Below, in pieces: positions 9,241 to 19,980 of a DNA stretch of 50,659 nt (within the stretch, counting starts at the first letter, position 1; each line of letters starts with the position of its first letter). The notes beneath the pieces were generated by a model. The model saw only the letters and a program-made list of their open reading frames with translations, had not been told where the DNA came from and made no database searches. The stretch is from Jaenimonas drosophilae (lineage: Eukaryota; Euglenozoa; Kinetoplastea; Trypanosomatida; Trypanosomatidae): positions 1 to 50,659 of the forward strand of contig JASAON010001544.1 of the NCBI GenBank assembly GCA_030849065.1, written 5' to 3'. A program made the position numbers and the translations under genes.

Positions 9241-10401
9241 CTAGCTCTCTTCAGCATCATCCCCGCTGGATGAGGATTCATTTTTCATGCGTGGACGTGT
9301 CACAAAAAAACGGGAACTTCGCTTGCGCGACGAATCCTGTTCCTTCTCTGGCATCTTTTTGGGTGTGTCCACATTCGCCGCCAGTGGATTGATGTAGGTG
9401 ACGTCGTCGGTGTAGGCCGTGGAATGATCCTGATTCATGGAGCGATCATCACTGGCAGCATCGTTGGTGCTGGGTACAAAAGGAATTCCAGTAAGACTGT
9501 GTAGGCTGAGATGTGCACGAGCAGTGGGGGAGTCAGGCTGTTGATTGTCATGACTTCCATCATCGTGTAGACCATCTTGGTCCTCCACGCGCTTCTTAAA
9601 GGAGTAGCGCGCCGAGCGTTTCGCCTGTGGGGCATCTGCGTCGCCATCCGCACCATCACCAACGAGAGGAGGCTCAATGGAAACCTGCGACTGACGCAAT
9701 CGGCGGGTGCTGTTGAGGGTGCCGGTGGTCTGTGCCGTGCTTGGCCGTCCAGTGTCCAAGCTGGAGGAGAGTGCCGTGCCAGGACGATTCATCTCCCCGC
9801 TCCCGGTTTCCCCATTGCCAAAGTGAATGAAGTTGGGTGAGCCCACCCCGAGTCGTTGACGGCGGTTGCCATTTGGGGAAACGGCATTGCTGAGGTCTCC
9901 GGCATCGAGGGGCCCCGTCATCGCCATGGGGTCCTCACCCGACGTGGCGGCCGGGGGAGGTGGAACAGTGCGCTTGTCCGCTCGGCGGTGAGAGGGCGAG
10001 GTGGCGTTGGATGACGGCTGACTCGGCACATCCCCATCACCAAAGTCAACGGCGAGAACGCGGATAAGCAGTGCCGCCCTATTGTCCTTGGCTTCGGTCA
10101 AGGGAATCCAGTCCTCCTTCTCATAACCACGCGGAAGGCCCTCCAGAGGCACCACGCAACGTCCTATCACCGTATCCTTGAGAAAGCCGTGGTCCATCAC
10201 GGTGATCTCACAGTTGTCATGGAGTTGGTGATTGCCCACCTTGAGGAGGAATGTCTTGTTCCACTGGGGTGCGGAGTCATCCTTGGCGACAGGTGTTTTG
10301 CCCTCGTTGTTGTTAAGCTTCACCATCACAAAGGGTTTCGTCGAGCCTGACTTAGTGGAGATGGAACGTCCACTCACAACCGTGAGATTGAGCAGGCCCA
10401 T
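9241..10401 (-). CDS. C2-domain protein, 386 aa, with Ser-rich tail
   Basis: An N-terminal C2 domain (about residues 1-122) starts at the ATG at 10401 with no leader. It shows the strand GLLNLTVVSG, a lysine-rich loop, APQWNKTFLLKV (the usual NPxWNExF position), a VMDHGFLKDTVIG loop and a closing strand RVLAVDFGDGD. C2 domains bind membranes or proteins, often with Ca2+. Here only part of the acidic loop set is visible, so Ca2+ dependence is uncertain. The rest (about 125-386) is Ser/Pro/Asn-rich and probably disordered, ending in a basic-then-acidic patch (KRSSRFFVTRPRMK, then GDDAEES). No transmembrane segment. The LAVDFG signature closing the C2 fold also occurs in three other proteins of this window. 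A peripheral membrane role is inferred. Confidence 0.87.
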   Translation of the reverse strand: MGLLNLTVVSGRSISTKSGSTKPFVMVKLNNNEGKTPVAKDDSAPQWNKTFLLKVGNHQLHDNCEITVMDHGFLKDTVIGRCVVPLEGLPRGYEKEDWIPLTEAKDNRAALLIRVLAVDFGDGDVPSQPSSNATSPSHRRADKRTVPPPPAATSGEDPMAMTGPLDAGDLSNAVSPNGNRRQRLGVGSPNFIHFGNGETGSGEMNRPGTALSSSLDTGRPSTAQTTGTLNSTRRLRQSQVSIEPPLVGDGADGDADAPQAKRSARYSFKKRVEDQDGLHDDGSHDNQQPDSPTARAHLSLHSLTGIPFVPSTNDAASDDRSMNQDHSTAYTDDVTYINPLAANVDTPKKMPEKEQDSSRKRSSRFFVTRPRMKNESSSSGDDAEES

Positions 10402-11594
10402 GGTACGACGACGATGTTTGTTGGAATCAAGGGTGATGTGATGACGGCGTCAAAAATCAGAGAAACGGAGTGATGAAATCGGTGGTTTCACTGGGCCAGC
10501 AACAGCGTTGTTGGACACCCTTCACCGAAATCGCAAACACGAATGCTAGTGCGGAACGCGAGCAATAGGGGGGAGGGAGTGGTAGTCGAACAATAGTTTC
10601 AGCTCACACGAATTGTCCCACTGAACCGGAAAGATACGGGAGAGTAGTGGTCTACTCACCAGCAAGGGAAGGAGAAGTACGGCGCACGCGTGATGCCTCT
10701 CGAGAAGTGGTAGTTGGTGGGTGAGTGACCTCAATGAATAAAAAAAAGAACGCAGAGCGGACTGACTGTTGAAGTAATTTGGAGTGAACAAAAAGAAAAT
10801 AAAAGAGTGTCACCGATGACAATGTAGAATGGTTTTTTTTTTGTTGTGTGTGTGGTTGACTGATAATCCTGATGGGTCCTATTGTTGGGGCAGTCTTGAG
10901 ACAGTGAAAAGGAGAGAAGCACAACATGGCACAGAAGAATGCCTGGTCAGGCTGGATCAGTAGCGGACGAAGGAACTCCATCCAGGTGTCATTTTTTTTT
11001 TGGCTGCGGAGGAACAAAGACCAGTACATAGGTGCCTCCACCCGCAAAGAGGATAGCAGCGGTCATGGGCATGTCAAGTCCGCAGTGCCGCAGACGATGG
11101 ACACACGCCACACTCGAGCGTCAACCATGCGCCACTTCCACAGTATGCAGAATAAGCCTGACTAATTCATTGTGAACAGAACAGGAACAGGAACAGGAAC
11201 AGGAACAGGGAGAAAAAAAACAGTCATGAAGTGAGGACAAAGAGGTTGTCTGAGATTTCCATAATGGACATCCATGTGTAGCAAACAAAAGCGACGGCTG
11301 ACCGTTGCATCGATGAAGTGGGCTCACACAAAAAAAAACAAATTCAAAAGTAGGTGGAAGCCACTTCCGGAGAGATGTCATCAAGCAGACACCAGCAGAA
11401 GCATCAACCATATGAGAAGGGCGACCACCATGGAAATAACAACAGCAACAAGCGTGAAAGCAACAACAACAACAAAAAACGTCGACGCAATTCACATCAA
11501 GAGGTAGGAAATAACCCCCAGATCCTGTGCCGTCACAGCGAAACAAAAGTGCAACGAACAAGGAGAAGGGTGCAGGAGATCCCTAATGAACCAA
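10402..11594. other. Intergenic spacer with a hexanucleotide microsatellite
   Basis: No supported gene on either strand. It includes five perfect AACAGG units at 11180-11209, T- and A-runs near 10831 and 10992, and several CAA-rich patches at 11430-11480. Confidence 0.65.
11180..11209. repeat. (AACAGG)5 microsatellite
   Basis: Five perfect tandem hexamers in non-coding sequence. The transcript carries CCTGTT units, a pyrimidine-leaning repeat upstream of the gene ending at 9241. Confidence 0.9.
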
Positions 11595-12482
11595 TCAGTC
11601 CCACTCATCATCACCGGAGAGATCCTCCACAACGACGGCATTGGAATCCATTTCACTATCGCCATCATACTCCCACTCGTTAGCACCATCATCATCATCC
11701 AATGAATGAACGCTACCCTTTAGGAACTTCAAATCGCCTGCCTCGTCTGAGTTGGACTCATCGAGGGCATACGCGTCACTGATGCACTTCACCGGTCTCC
11801 CACGTGCGGGGGTACCATTTTGCACAACCTTCTTAATTGGAATTCGGCATGGAACTGCGCCTACGCGTGCCACTTCCTCGACGGAGCATAGTGGAGCATC
11901 ATTCATTGAAACAATCTCGTGTTTGGGAGCCGACTGCTCATCCAACAAGGGAGGCGGAAGCGCGTGCTCACCGTCATCGGACAAGTCAGCGAGCTCTTGG
12001 GCAAGACACTCACCACGTGGCTCTGGTGCAGGTGCAGGTCCAGGTGCAGGTTCAGCTGCAGGGGGAGCCTGTGCTGTCATCGGAGAGGTCGTGCCAAGTG
12101 GCAGCTCCTCATTCACACCAGAAACCAGAACACGAAGTTCAAGCGTGGTGCTGGTGTCCGCCGACGGCACCGGTAGAGCCAGGCGGCGCTCAGAATCACC
12201 AAGCAGCTGTTCCAAGTCCATCTTCCACACGCCCACCACCTTCTTCGCAGCCATCACCCGGCCATTCATCAGCTTTACTTCCAGCTGCCTGCTACTGTCC
12301 TCCGTGTTGTGCTCCACGGGGAAGCTACATGCGTAGTCCCACTGTGCCTCCTTTGACTCTGGTGTGCGCTGGGTCTGCTTGCCAAACTGAAGGGAAACAA
12401 AGAGGGAAGGTGCTAAGGAAAAGAAAGATTTTGGCTGGGTTAGGTTGTGGCATTGCACCACGTGAACCTGAAGATAGGCCAT
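11595..12482 (-). CDS. C2-like protein, 295 aa, with acidic Ser/Pro/Ala-rich tail
   Basis: The start is the ATG at 12482 (MAYLQVHVVQC), where a C2-type first strand begins; in-frame sequence upstream lacks another suitable ATG. Residues 1-125 read as a divergent C2 fold: LQVHVVQCHNL, FVSLQFG, QWDYACSFPV in the WNExF position, then DLEQLLGDSERR and a closing LELRVLVSG. The acidic Ca2+ loop residues are not evident, so this is probably a Ca2+-independent C2. A Pro/Ala repeat (PAPEPRGE region) and an acidic C-terminus rich in Asp/Glu (SDEAG, DDDDG, DGDSEMDSN) follow. No membrane segment. It belongs to the local C2 gene array; the fold is likely, its partner unknown. Confidence 0.8.
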   Translation of the reverse strand: MAYLQVHVVQCHNLTQPKSFFSLAPSLFVSLQFGKQTQRTPESKEAQWDYACSFPVEHNTEDSSRQLEVKLMNGRVMAAKKVVGVWKMDLEQLLGDSERRLALPVPSADTSTTLELRVLVSGVNEELPLGTTSPMTAQAPPAAEPAPGPAPAPEPRGECLAQELADLSDDGEHALPPPLLDEQSAPKHEIVSMNDAPLCSVEEVARVGAVPCRIPIKKVVQNGTPARGRPVKCISDAYALDESNSDEAGDLKFLKGSVHSLDDDDGANEWEYDGDSEMDSNAVVVEDLSGDDEWD

Positions 12483-13607
12483 GAATTCACACACAGTACA
12501 CAACTCTGTGCTGGCGAGGGAGCGAACAGAAAAAAAAAGTGTGATTGAAGTGAGCAAAGCAAATACTTTGTTTATATACCCGAAATCAAGTGAAGAAAAA
12601 CACGATTTGGGGGACTCGTTGAATACCCGTCAAGACCTAAAAGAGAGAAGGTGTGAAGAAGTGAGAAAGTTGGTGCATTAAATTGGTTGACATGGCATAG
12701 GCACTACTTCTTGTGGAAATCCAGCCCACATCTCAGCACCAGCGAGAAGCATCCAAGACGGTCATGAATAAATGGCCAGGCCCCAAGTGTCCCCGCTTCA
12801 CGCTGATCGACTACATAATGTTTGGCCAGCCGGGAGAGACAACCTCTGGCTGCACTCGCGTCAACAATCACTTCGCATATGGCATCATGATCAAAATAGA
12901 ACGTAACAGAAGAACTGGAACTTTGGCAGTGGGATGGGGCACACGTCCTGTGTGTGATACACGCAGGACGACCCCATACACCCCACCACGGCTACAAACA
13001 ATTAAAATAGAACTAAGCAATCCACCAAACAAACAAAAAAGGGAAAAGAGGCGACACAACAGAAAAGGACTGTAAGCCCCCCTGAAAGCCGTCATCACAC
13101 ATAGTGAAGTGAACACGTGTGGAAAGGTTGAGGCAACATCGAGGGGAGACACAGCTACAGCCTTTGTAGTCCGCATCCTACTGTGTGTGTTTATGAAGCA
13201 CACATGTATAATCCAAAACAAGATAAATGGTCGTTATTCGGGCATCCCCACCACGAAATAAGAATGATTGTGCTCTCTCGCGTGATGAACCAACGAACTT
13301 CGCAAGAATTCTTTTAATGGGTAAATCAGCGTGACTCAGTCTTGGTTGGTCAGCGTACAGGAGTGCTGGCGTGATAAAGCTTGAACATTGTGGTGAGTGG
13401 AGCAGCGAGCAAGGCAAAACGAACAAAAAAAAAGCAATTCCATCAGTTCCTTAGCTGTGTTTCGTCAGGATTCACCTCCTGTTAGTAGACGTGCATGAAA
13501 TCATGTGTGGCGGGGCGTAGGGGAGGGGGGGGAACACCAACACGTCTACCAAAGAACAAAAGGTAAAAAGAAAACATGCAGGCAAGTCTACAGTCTACAT
13601 CCCCTTC
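12483..13607. other. Intergenic spacer with a hairpin
   Basis: No supported gene. A 12-bp inverted repeat with a 3-nt loop lies at 12944-12970 and is listed separately. The rest is A-rich, with a G-run near 13525-13532. Confidence 0.6.
12944..12970. other. 12-bp stem, 3-nt loop hairpin
   Basis: CGTCCTGTGTGT, GAT, ACACGCAGGACG: eleven Watson-Crick pairs plus one position that is G-U on the plus-strand RNA but A-C on the transcribed strand. Its role is unknown. Confidence 0.6.
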
Positions 13608-14246
13608 CTAGTGGATGTCGTTGTCCAGCTCATCGTTGTTTAACACATCTTCCATGCCATTGACGGTGCTCCATTTGCTGGCAGCCCGCGGGCCACTTCG
13701 TGCCAGGCCACTGGGGAGTGACAAACTCTGGTCATCCCCCAGCTTTCCACTGCTGCAGCGGCGCACCAAGATGGACGTCGTCATTGGAGAGATGCCCTTT
13801 TGGGGTGACGTACATTGGGGGATGTTGGAGGTGCTATACTCCATGGAGAAGGGTGTGCCGTTTTCCAGTGATGCTTGCTCTACCGTGAGGTCATCCAATT
13901 CGCCCACGATCTCAACGCGGGAGCCAAGGTTGGAGGAGCGGTTGTGCCGACTAAATGAAGCACTGCGAGGAACCCCACATGTTGTGAATGACCGAGGCAC
14001 CTGTTGCTGCTGAACACCGTCCCCGTCGCCGGCATCGCTCGTACAAGATCGCAGTACATGACCCATGCCTTTGCCCTTATCTACAATCTTGCGTGTGCCA
14101 CCGACCTCTGCGCCAGTTCGCCGCATCAGTACACCATCCTCGATGCCCTCTATCTCGTGAGCTACAACGTGAGTATCTGCTGGTGTGTTGATGCCTTCAG
14201 GGCTCGTGTTGTGGTTCCCGTTGTCGAAGCAGGCTTTGGATGTCAT
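13608..14246 (-). CDS. Ser-rich protein of unknown function, 212 aa
   Basis: The start is taken at the ATG at 14246 (MTSKACFDNGN); the longer frame begins only at GTG and runs through spacer-like sequence. No recognised domain, signal peptide or membrane helix. The protein is polar: Ser, Asn, Gly and Asp are abundant, with Arg-Ser patches (RHNRSSNLGSR) resembling phosphorylation or docking sites, and an acidic end NNDELDNDIH. A compact stretch EIVGELDDLTVEQASLENG may be helical. It sits inside the C2 array and resembles the disordered tails of neighbouring C2 proteins in composition, but no C2 fold is visible. It may be a C2 gene that lost its domain or an unrelated protein. Confidence 0.6.
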   Translation of the reverse strand: MTSKACFDNGNHNTSPEGINTPADTHVVAHEIEGIEDGVLMRRTGAEVGGTRKIVDKGKGMGHVLRSCTSDAGDGDGVQQQQVPRSFTTCGVPRSASFSRHNRSSNLGSRVEIVGELDDLTVEQASLENGTPFSMEYSTSNIPQCTSPQKGISPMTTSILVRRCSSGKLGDDQSLSLPSGLARSGPRAASKWSTVNGMEDVLNNDELDNDIH

Positions 14247-15478
14247 TTGGTAGTATGGTCTCAAAGATGAATAAAGCGAGGTTGGGTGAAGATGAGTGTG
14301 AAGTTGTTGCGCTAGTTCAATGGAGAGAATGAATGAAAGATGGGCATTTTTTAAAAGACGTTGATAACGCAAGATGTCAGTGCCGCGTTGAACTCGCACG
14401 CATATAGGTACAACAATGAGCGAGTAGCCAGTTCGTGTGGCCTACCCCACAGAGAACACAAGCTTAGACATCTTTGCGGCTGAACAGGGAGAAGAAAAAA
14501 AAAAACTAGGTTAACGAAGAAGGGAACAAAAGAAACAAGGCCAAACCGAAAACGCAATGCTGGAAGTGCTAGAGAGCCATCCGTGGTGAGGTTTCCTGTT
14601 TTTGTCTTGAAGGTATTGCCTGAACCTCCAGGGATATGCTGTGAATCGTGTCAGAGAAGGAAAATTGTGAATTGACCAGCAGCAGCGACAAATTTGGCGT
14701 ATTATCAATGACACGTGCTCTGTGGCGGTGGTTAGTCCATTTCGCTCAGCACCAACTTTCTCATCTCACTACGCAACGAACGAAAAAAAAAACTGTGGGC
14801 CAACAATGAACACCAAAGAAAAATAGTTCAAGAGAGAGTGAGAAACGGCATGCAAAGTCCAGTAGCATTGACTCATTGAAGCCATCAATGCAGCAGCCCA
14901 TCGTTTGCCCTTCTTTCGCAGCCTGAGCTTGATCAAAAAAAAAAATGTGGGTACCCGAGGGACGGTGATCGCGCCCTACCCGCTACATACAGAACAAAAA
15001 AAACCCGAAGGAGAAAACAACATGGGTCCACATCAACCTGAAGTCAAGCAAAGTCCGAAGCCAGCAAAAAAAGAGGGGGATTCCACGGCACAGACTTCTC
15101 CGCTGTCGTGCCAATACTGTCTTCCAACAAAAAGAAAAGTATTACAAGTAAAAGAAACAGAAAAGGAAAGCCACAACAGCAAAAGAAAGACAATCCTTCG
15201 GCAAGTCACACAAATTCACTACAGAACCTTCACTTGCATTGGTTCCCCAATATTGAGTGTGATTGCACGAAACCAGCTTGGCAGATAACGGATGGAATGC
15301 ACCATACCCATCAGAGAATACTGCCAGCTCACTCCGATTGTTAGCTGGCCAGCGCGTACGTCATCGCAAAAAATTGATTCAGCTCTGGTGAAAAGAGCTC
15401 TTCACTGATGGCATTCACGTGCCACAAAAGTGCCCTCCAGATAAAGGAAGTGTGCAAAAGTCCCTTCCCACGGCACTC
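14247..15478. other. Intergenic spacer
   Basis: Nothing recognisable apart from A-rich runs (14495-14506, 14784-14793, 14936-14945) that appear as T-tracts in the transcript. No supported gene. Confidence 0.6.
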
Positions 15479-16180
15479 TCAAGAACTCAGGAGAGAAGGC
15501 AACTGCAAAGGTGGGGCACATCCCTGGGAAAGAGTCACAGAGAGGTCACAATGTGTGAGGCCGCTGCTGAAATTAGAATCCCCAACAGAAGCAGTACTCT
15601 TCACAAACTTCACCGCATTCCCACGCGTTCGTGATGCAGCCCGGCTTCGTTCTGTACGTTCGCAGCTCCTTGTCTGAATGATGCTTGGCACTTTTACAAT
15701 ACTGTAGATACTGATGCGTGGGAGTACCTGATTCCCTAAGGATGATCTACCACATACGTCCAACTCCGTTCCCACCAGCAACAGACCCAGCTGAATACTG
15801 CTTGAACGAGAGCTATCTCGAGTGCGAGTCAGCGGGTACCACTGTCGCCGGGTTTGTCCCCGTACCAGCTCATCCAAGCCCACCGAGACGCTCCCCAAGC
15901 TCACAACACATTGAGCAACCGTCAGGCAATTCACAGAAACATTCACGACCTTGGCAGAGCCCTTGGTCCAGTAGCGGTCCTCCTCATCTAGCGTCACCTG
16001 CAGTAACTCATTCCACGCAGGTACGTCACTCATTGGCACGGGTGCAGTTCTCCACCTTCGGCCTCCACAGTTTAGCTCCACAAAGGTGGAGGGATTTGGG
16101 AGAATTTTATTCGCAGAAACCAACTTTTTCGGGTAACCGAGATCCTGGCAGGAGTGTACGGTAACGTGAAGGAGCACCAT
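15479..16180 (-). CDS. C2-like protein, type A copy 1, 233 aa
   Basis: The start is the ATG at 16180 (MVLLHVTVHSC), the same start as in the paralogue at 19234-19980. The first 135 residues form a C2-like fold: LLHVTVHSCQDL, NPSTFVELNCGGRRWRT, VPAWNELLQVTLDEED, a Val-rich strand pair and IQLGLLLVG closing the sheet. Loop acidic residues expected for Ca2+ are mostly missing. The tail (about 150-233) is basic then Ser/Leu-rich and has diverged from its paralogue except around R-x2-AVKF. It is followed 1.1 kb upstream in transcription by type B copy 1, and the pair is duplicated further right. A peripheral membrane or adaptor role is inferred from the fold only. Confidence 0.8.
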   Translation of the reverse strand: MVLLHVTVHSCQDLGYPKKLVSANKILPNPSTFVELNCGGRRWRTAPVPMSDVPAWNELLQVTLDEEDRYWTKGSAKVVNVSVNCLTVAQCVVSLGSVSVGLDELVRGQTRRQWYPLTRTRDSSRSSSIQLGLLLVGTELDVCGRSSLGNQVLPRISIYSIVKVPSIIQTRSCERTERSRAASRTRGNAVKFVKSTASVGDSNFSSGLTHCDLSVTLSQGCAPPLQLPSLLSS

Positions 16181-17280
16181 CACGTCAGGTGTATTAGGCA
16201 CGGAGAGGGGTAAAGAGAGAGAGAGAGAAGACGGTGATGAGTCTCTTACTTAGAAGGGCTGAGTAGGCACACAGAAGCTTAAAGAATAGGTAAGAGGGCT
16301 GTGTGATAGCCTAGGCAACCAAATGTCAGGCTTGATATAAGCTACACATCATGGAGAGTGAGGGGGGTCAACGAAGATGCAGAGAAGTGTCACGGAGTAC
16401 CAAACCAGCAGCAGCATCGAGGTCAGCACCAGTACATCGAACTTTGGCAATGCAGACATTTAAGCAGCATCCAAACAAAGGCAAACCGGGTAGCCTGCAT
16501 CCTCCGCGCCCATCACAATAGTAGCACAGCAATGATGTATAGGCACTGCAGGACAGTAGGCACCACAAGAGGAAAAAAAGAAGGAAAAAAAAAGAAGAGG
16601 ACAACAAGAATCAAAGAAGAGAGGAAAATACCCTCATGATATCAACGAGCAAATACACCAACGTACATGGTTAAATCATCTACACGTGACTCTACTACAC
16701 TGCACACAAATTGTAGAGAAGATGCGGATGGGGTATGCCAAGAGTCGGTGGCCAGACCACAAGCAAAACCCACGAAGAACAAAGCTGGCGGCCACCATCA
16801 TCAAATACTGATAGGGGATGCATGAAGACCCCTTCGTTCATGCTTACAAAAAAAAATCCAAGCAGCATTCCTTCGTAACATAAACCTCCCTAGATCAGGG
16901 AGTAAGCGGAGCGGCTAACATTCAGAAAAGCAAAGAATCGAAGTGAGCAACGACGCCAAACAGCAATCCACATGCCTACCCTCCAACGCCCTCAACACAA
17001 AAGAACGGGCGTGAGCACTTTAGTGAGGTACTCCATGGAGTTTGGCGAACTGAAGCATAGAAACAGAAACAGAGTAGGTGCAGGGGGGAATCAGATAGTC
17101 ACGAGATTTTGCACAGCGTGCATTCGCTCCAGGATCAAACTCATGCAAAGAAAAACTGAAGCAATGGTGAGCACCACCCATCATGAGCAGCATACTCCAA
17201 CGGTTCCTAGCGTCATGGGTAACCGTGAAGCAACATGAAGGTGATGCGAGACATAAACAAAAACATCAGGAGAGCGAAGC
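16181..17280. other. Spacer inside duplication unit 1
   Basis: No gene. It matches 19981-21137 in several blocks. It holds an AG repeat at 16211-16228 (CT in the transcript) and, further upstream in the transcript, an AG within a conserved CTAC[TG]CAG context that recurs before the type A gene of unit 2; this is a plausible shared splice acceptor. Confidence 0.7.
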
Positions 17281-18075
17281 TCACCTCGCAGCTGGTCGAA
17301 CGTTAAGCCACCAGTCTTCTTCATCCATGGGCGACGGAGGGCACCAGCTCACGGGAGCTAACATTGGCACACGCGGAAAGGCAGCGCGTGGATGAACCGA
17401 CGAGGCGGCGTCCCCATATGACGAAGGGGTGAAGAGGTTGTTGGAGGAGTGTAGATCATCAAAGTCAAAGTCATGGCTCACCTCATCCACATCCAGCACC
17501 ACCACAGAGCAACGTGAACGCACCGATGAGGCCTTGCCCGTCAAAGACACCGAGCCCACGCGGATGCTGCGGCTGGTGGGTGGCCAACAAGCAGAAGGGG
17601 ATGAGGTGGGAAACCCATTCGATGAAGAAAACTCCTCCTCCTCCAGCATGGGCTTCGAAGGAGGCGTAGTCATCAATGCAGGCTGCACAATCGCAACCTT
17701 CAACAGAATGCGGCTGAAGCGGGAAGGGTCACGGGTGGAGAGGGCATACCACTGCTCACGGGGCTCACCCATTCGAAGATTCGTCAAGGACACGCGAGTG
17801 CTACCCAGCACCAACGCGCGCTGTGAACTGCGGCATCGATGCACCGCTACATGAAGCACCTCTGCATCCCACTGAATGGCATCCAAGTTGAAGCAGCACG
17901 CTTCACACCAGTTGGGTGCCTCACAACTGGGAACAGGCATGGTTAAGTGTGTACAGTCACCACAGGTTACTTTCACCTGCAGGGTGCTGTCAGGAACGCG
18001 GAGTTGTGAGCTGTACGCAGTGGCAGGATCACTCAGACGGCTGCATCCTTGAACAGTGACATGAAGAACAACCAT
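17281..18075 (-). CDS. C2-like protein, type B copy 1, 264 aa
   Basis: The start is the ATG at 18075 (MVVLHVTVQGC), identical in context to its paralogue at 21138-21950. The C2-like fold covers about 1-135: STLQVKVTCGDC, a MPVPSCEAPNWCEACCFNL segment in place of the usual NPxWNExF, VLHVAVHRC and a closing ILLKVAIVQPA. It is Cys-rich for a C2 domain. The linker has acidic Glu runs and an SSVRSRxSVVVLD block shared with copy 2. The C-terminus PRVPML-x-PVSWCPP then DEEDWWLNVRP is almost unchanged between copies while the linker before it is not, so it may be a docking motif. No membrane helix. Function unknown; C2 fold likely. Confidence 0.82.
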   Translation of the reverse strand: MVVLHVTVQGCSRLSDPATAYSSQLRVPDSTLQVKVTCGDCTHLTMPVPSCEAPNWCEACCFNLDAIQWDAEVLHVAVHRCRSSQRALVLGSTRVSLTNLRMGEPREQWYALSTRDPSRFSRILLKVAIVQPALMTTPPSKPMLEEEEFSSSNGFPTSSPSACWPPTSRSIRVGSVSLTGKASSVRSRCSVVVLDVDEVSHDFDFDDLHSSNNLFTPSSYGDAASSVHPRAAFPRVPMLAPVSWCPPSPMDEEDWWLNVRPAAR

Positions 18076-19233
18076 GGCGTGAAGAGAGAGAGAGGTTGGG
18101 GCAAGGTGCGTAGTGTGGAAAGCGGTGTCCGTGAAAGTGTGTTTGTGTGTGTATGCGGGTTGCTACCTCCTTTTTGGAAGCAATAATGGCTGAGAAAGAG
18201 GATGAAGCAAAGGGAAATCTAACAACAATCGCATCCATCAGCAACAGACATGGACGGAAGCGATTCTCTTCAATCAGCAACGATGAGGCCCTCGCTTGTT
18301 CGGCTGAGGGACTGCTTCATCCACAGTTTTTACCCATTATTTTTATCCTAGTGTGCAGCGCACAGTCAAGATTGTGGTGGTAGGGGCGGGTTCTGCATGT
18401 ACTGCATGGAGAAGGAGTGAAGAAGGGCAAGAGAAAGAGAAGAAAAGAAAAGAGGTGGCGTCATCCGAAATCGTTCGCAGAAAAGGAGACTACAGCGGGA
18501 AAAAAGAAAAAACTGAGCACACAACAACAGAAAAAAAAGAAAACAATCATCATGCGGCAGAGTAATCAGAAGAACTTTCTTTGAGTGATTGCTCGCCACA
18601 CACTATTTAATCCTGGTTCCACAGGGACGTCAGTCACCTGCTTCCGTCTACGTGTGGATGTGGAAATCATTGAAACGACGCAACACACAATCTCTCACCG
18701 ATAGCTTTTGCCCCATCCCGCAAGCTCGAGCACCCGCATACTGAAATGAAGAAAGGAGGAGATAGTAATGGGGTGCATCACACATCACAACGTGTCGCGT
18801 GAGCAGTAAAGAAGAGCAAGTATCGACGATCACACAGCAAACAAACTGAGAGAAATCCTTATATATTCTATATACATCATATGTTTAAGATGGGTGTAAG
18901 GATGCTGATGTATCCATACTACCACTCACCTGCGCACCACATCAATGAAAAAGCCGTAGAAGAACCTTGTGCACAACGGTACTTACTTCAAAGCAACAAG
19001 CATCAACATGTTAAGAAAACAAGAAAAGTGTGTTTGACCCAAACGAACCTAACGCTGCACCATGAAAAGAAGACAACGCCTCAAAAGAAAACAAAAACAG
19101 AACAAAAAGACGTGTGGAAGCCACATAGAGGGATGAAGAGCTACTTCTTGATGTTCTGGAGCTGTTAGAACCCAATGTGACGGCAAAGCTCCACGTGGAA
19201 ACGCCACAGCCCATAATCACGTAGAGCAACACT
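18076..19233. other. Intergenic spacer between duplication units
   Basis: No supported gene. A-rich tracts lie at 18420-18545 and 19015-19110, which are pyrimidine-rich in the transcript. No other structure recognised. Confidence 0.6.
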
Positions 19234-19980
19234 CTATGTGGTGTGTATTGACGGTAGTGATGAAATACTAATGGACGTCGTACTTCGCAAGATGGGTGGG
19301 AGGGACAGCCTGTTGGATCGCAAATCTTCGGATGCCGCTGGGGACATGGGAGAGGTGATTGATGAAGGGTACGCGCTCTGTCCTTCATCCAGGAACTTCA
19401 CCGCTGACCGGCGGCGCATAGGCGCACGTGGTGAAGCACAGTCACTGCGTAATGGGCTCAAACGTTGGCTCTTAAAGCCCTGAGACTTATGGGCGGCGCA
19501 TGGGCTGCGAGGGGATATCACGCCAATTGACGGAAGCTCACCAAAGGAAAGAGATTGGTGGGCAGTGACGTCGGCTGGTTTGCCCACAACTAAGATGCCC
19601 AAGTGAATACTCCCAGGATTTGATGGATCACGGGCGTGAGAGAGGGAGTGCCACTCACTTACGGCGTGTCCCCTCGGGAGCTTATCTAAGCTTAACCGCG
19701 TTCGGCCAAGATGCACCACACCAAAACACGGGCTGCAGCACTTGACGGCAACTTGTACGGCCCCATCCACAAAAAGATAGCTTTCATCCAAGCTAATATA
19801 TAAGGTTTCATTCCACGCAGGTACGACGCTCATGGGTACAGGTTTCGTTCTCCATCTGCGAAGGCCACAGGTTAGTTCCACAAAGGTGGAGGGATTGGGA
19901 AGAATGGTTTTCGGTGGTGGCAGGTTTTTGGGGTAGCTCAGCTCCCGGCAGGAGTGTATGGTAACGTGAAGGAGGACCAT
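19234..19980 (-). CDS. C2-like protein, type A copy 2, 248 aa
   Basis: The start is the ATG at 19980 (MVLLHVTIHSC), matching copy 1; the codon three positions upstream is TTG. C2-like fold at about 1-135: HVTIHSCRELSYPK, NPSTFVELTCGLRRWRT, VVPAWNETLYISLDE (closer to the classical NPxWNE form than copy 1) and a closing IHLGILVVGKP. The tail is Ser/Arg-rich with R-x2-AVKF shared with copy 1 and a Ser/Ile-rich end. It is second in its unit, 1.16 kb downstream of type B copy 2. The domain is better conserved than the tail, suggesting selection on the fold and a freely evolving linker. Partner and ligand unknown. Confidence 0.82.
   Translation of the reverse strand: MVLLHVTIHSCRELSYPKNLPPPKTILPNPSTFVELTCGLRRWRTKPVPMSVVPAWNETLYISLDESYLFVDGAVQVAVKCCSPCFGVVHLGRTRLSLDKLPRGHAVSEWHSLSHARDPSNPGSIHLGILVVGKPADVTAHQSLSFGELPSIGVISPRSPCAAHKSQGFKSQRLSPLRSDCASPRAPMRRRSAVKFLDEGQSAYPSSITSPMSPAASEDLRSNRLSLPPILRSTTSISISSLPSIHTT

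Larger units (their letters stand above)
15479..18075 (-). repeat. Tandem duplication unit 1 (type B + spacer + type A C2 genes)
   Basis: Homologous to 19234-21950 in gene order, in protein sequence and in the spacer between the two genes (for example 16290-16360 against 20077-20150, and 17000-17215 against 20850-21060). Period is about 3.8 kb. Confidence 0.85.

Noticed and set aside
12713..13075. 120-codon plus-strand frame in a spacer
   Set aside because: It would be the only plus-strand gene, ends in a Lys/Arg/Asn low-complexity run and has no recognisable motif.
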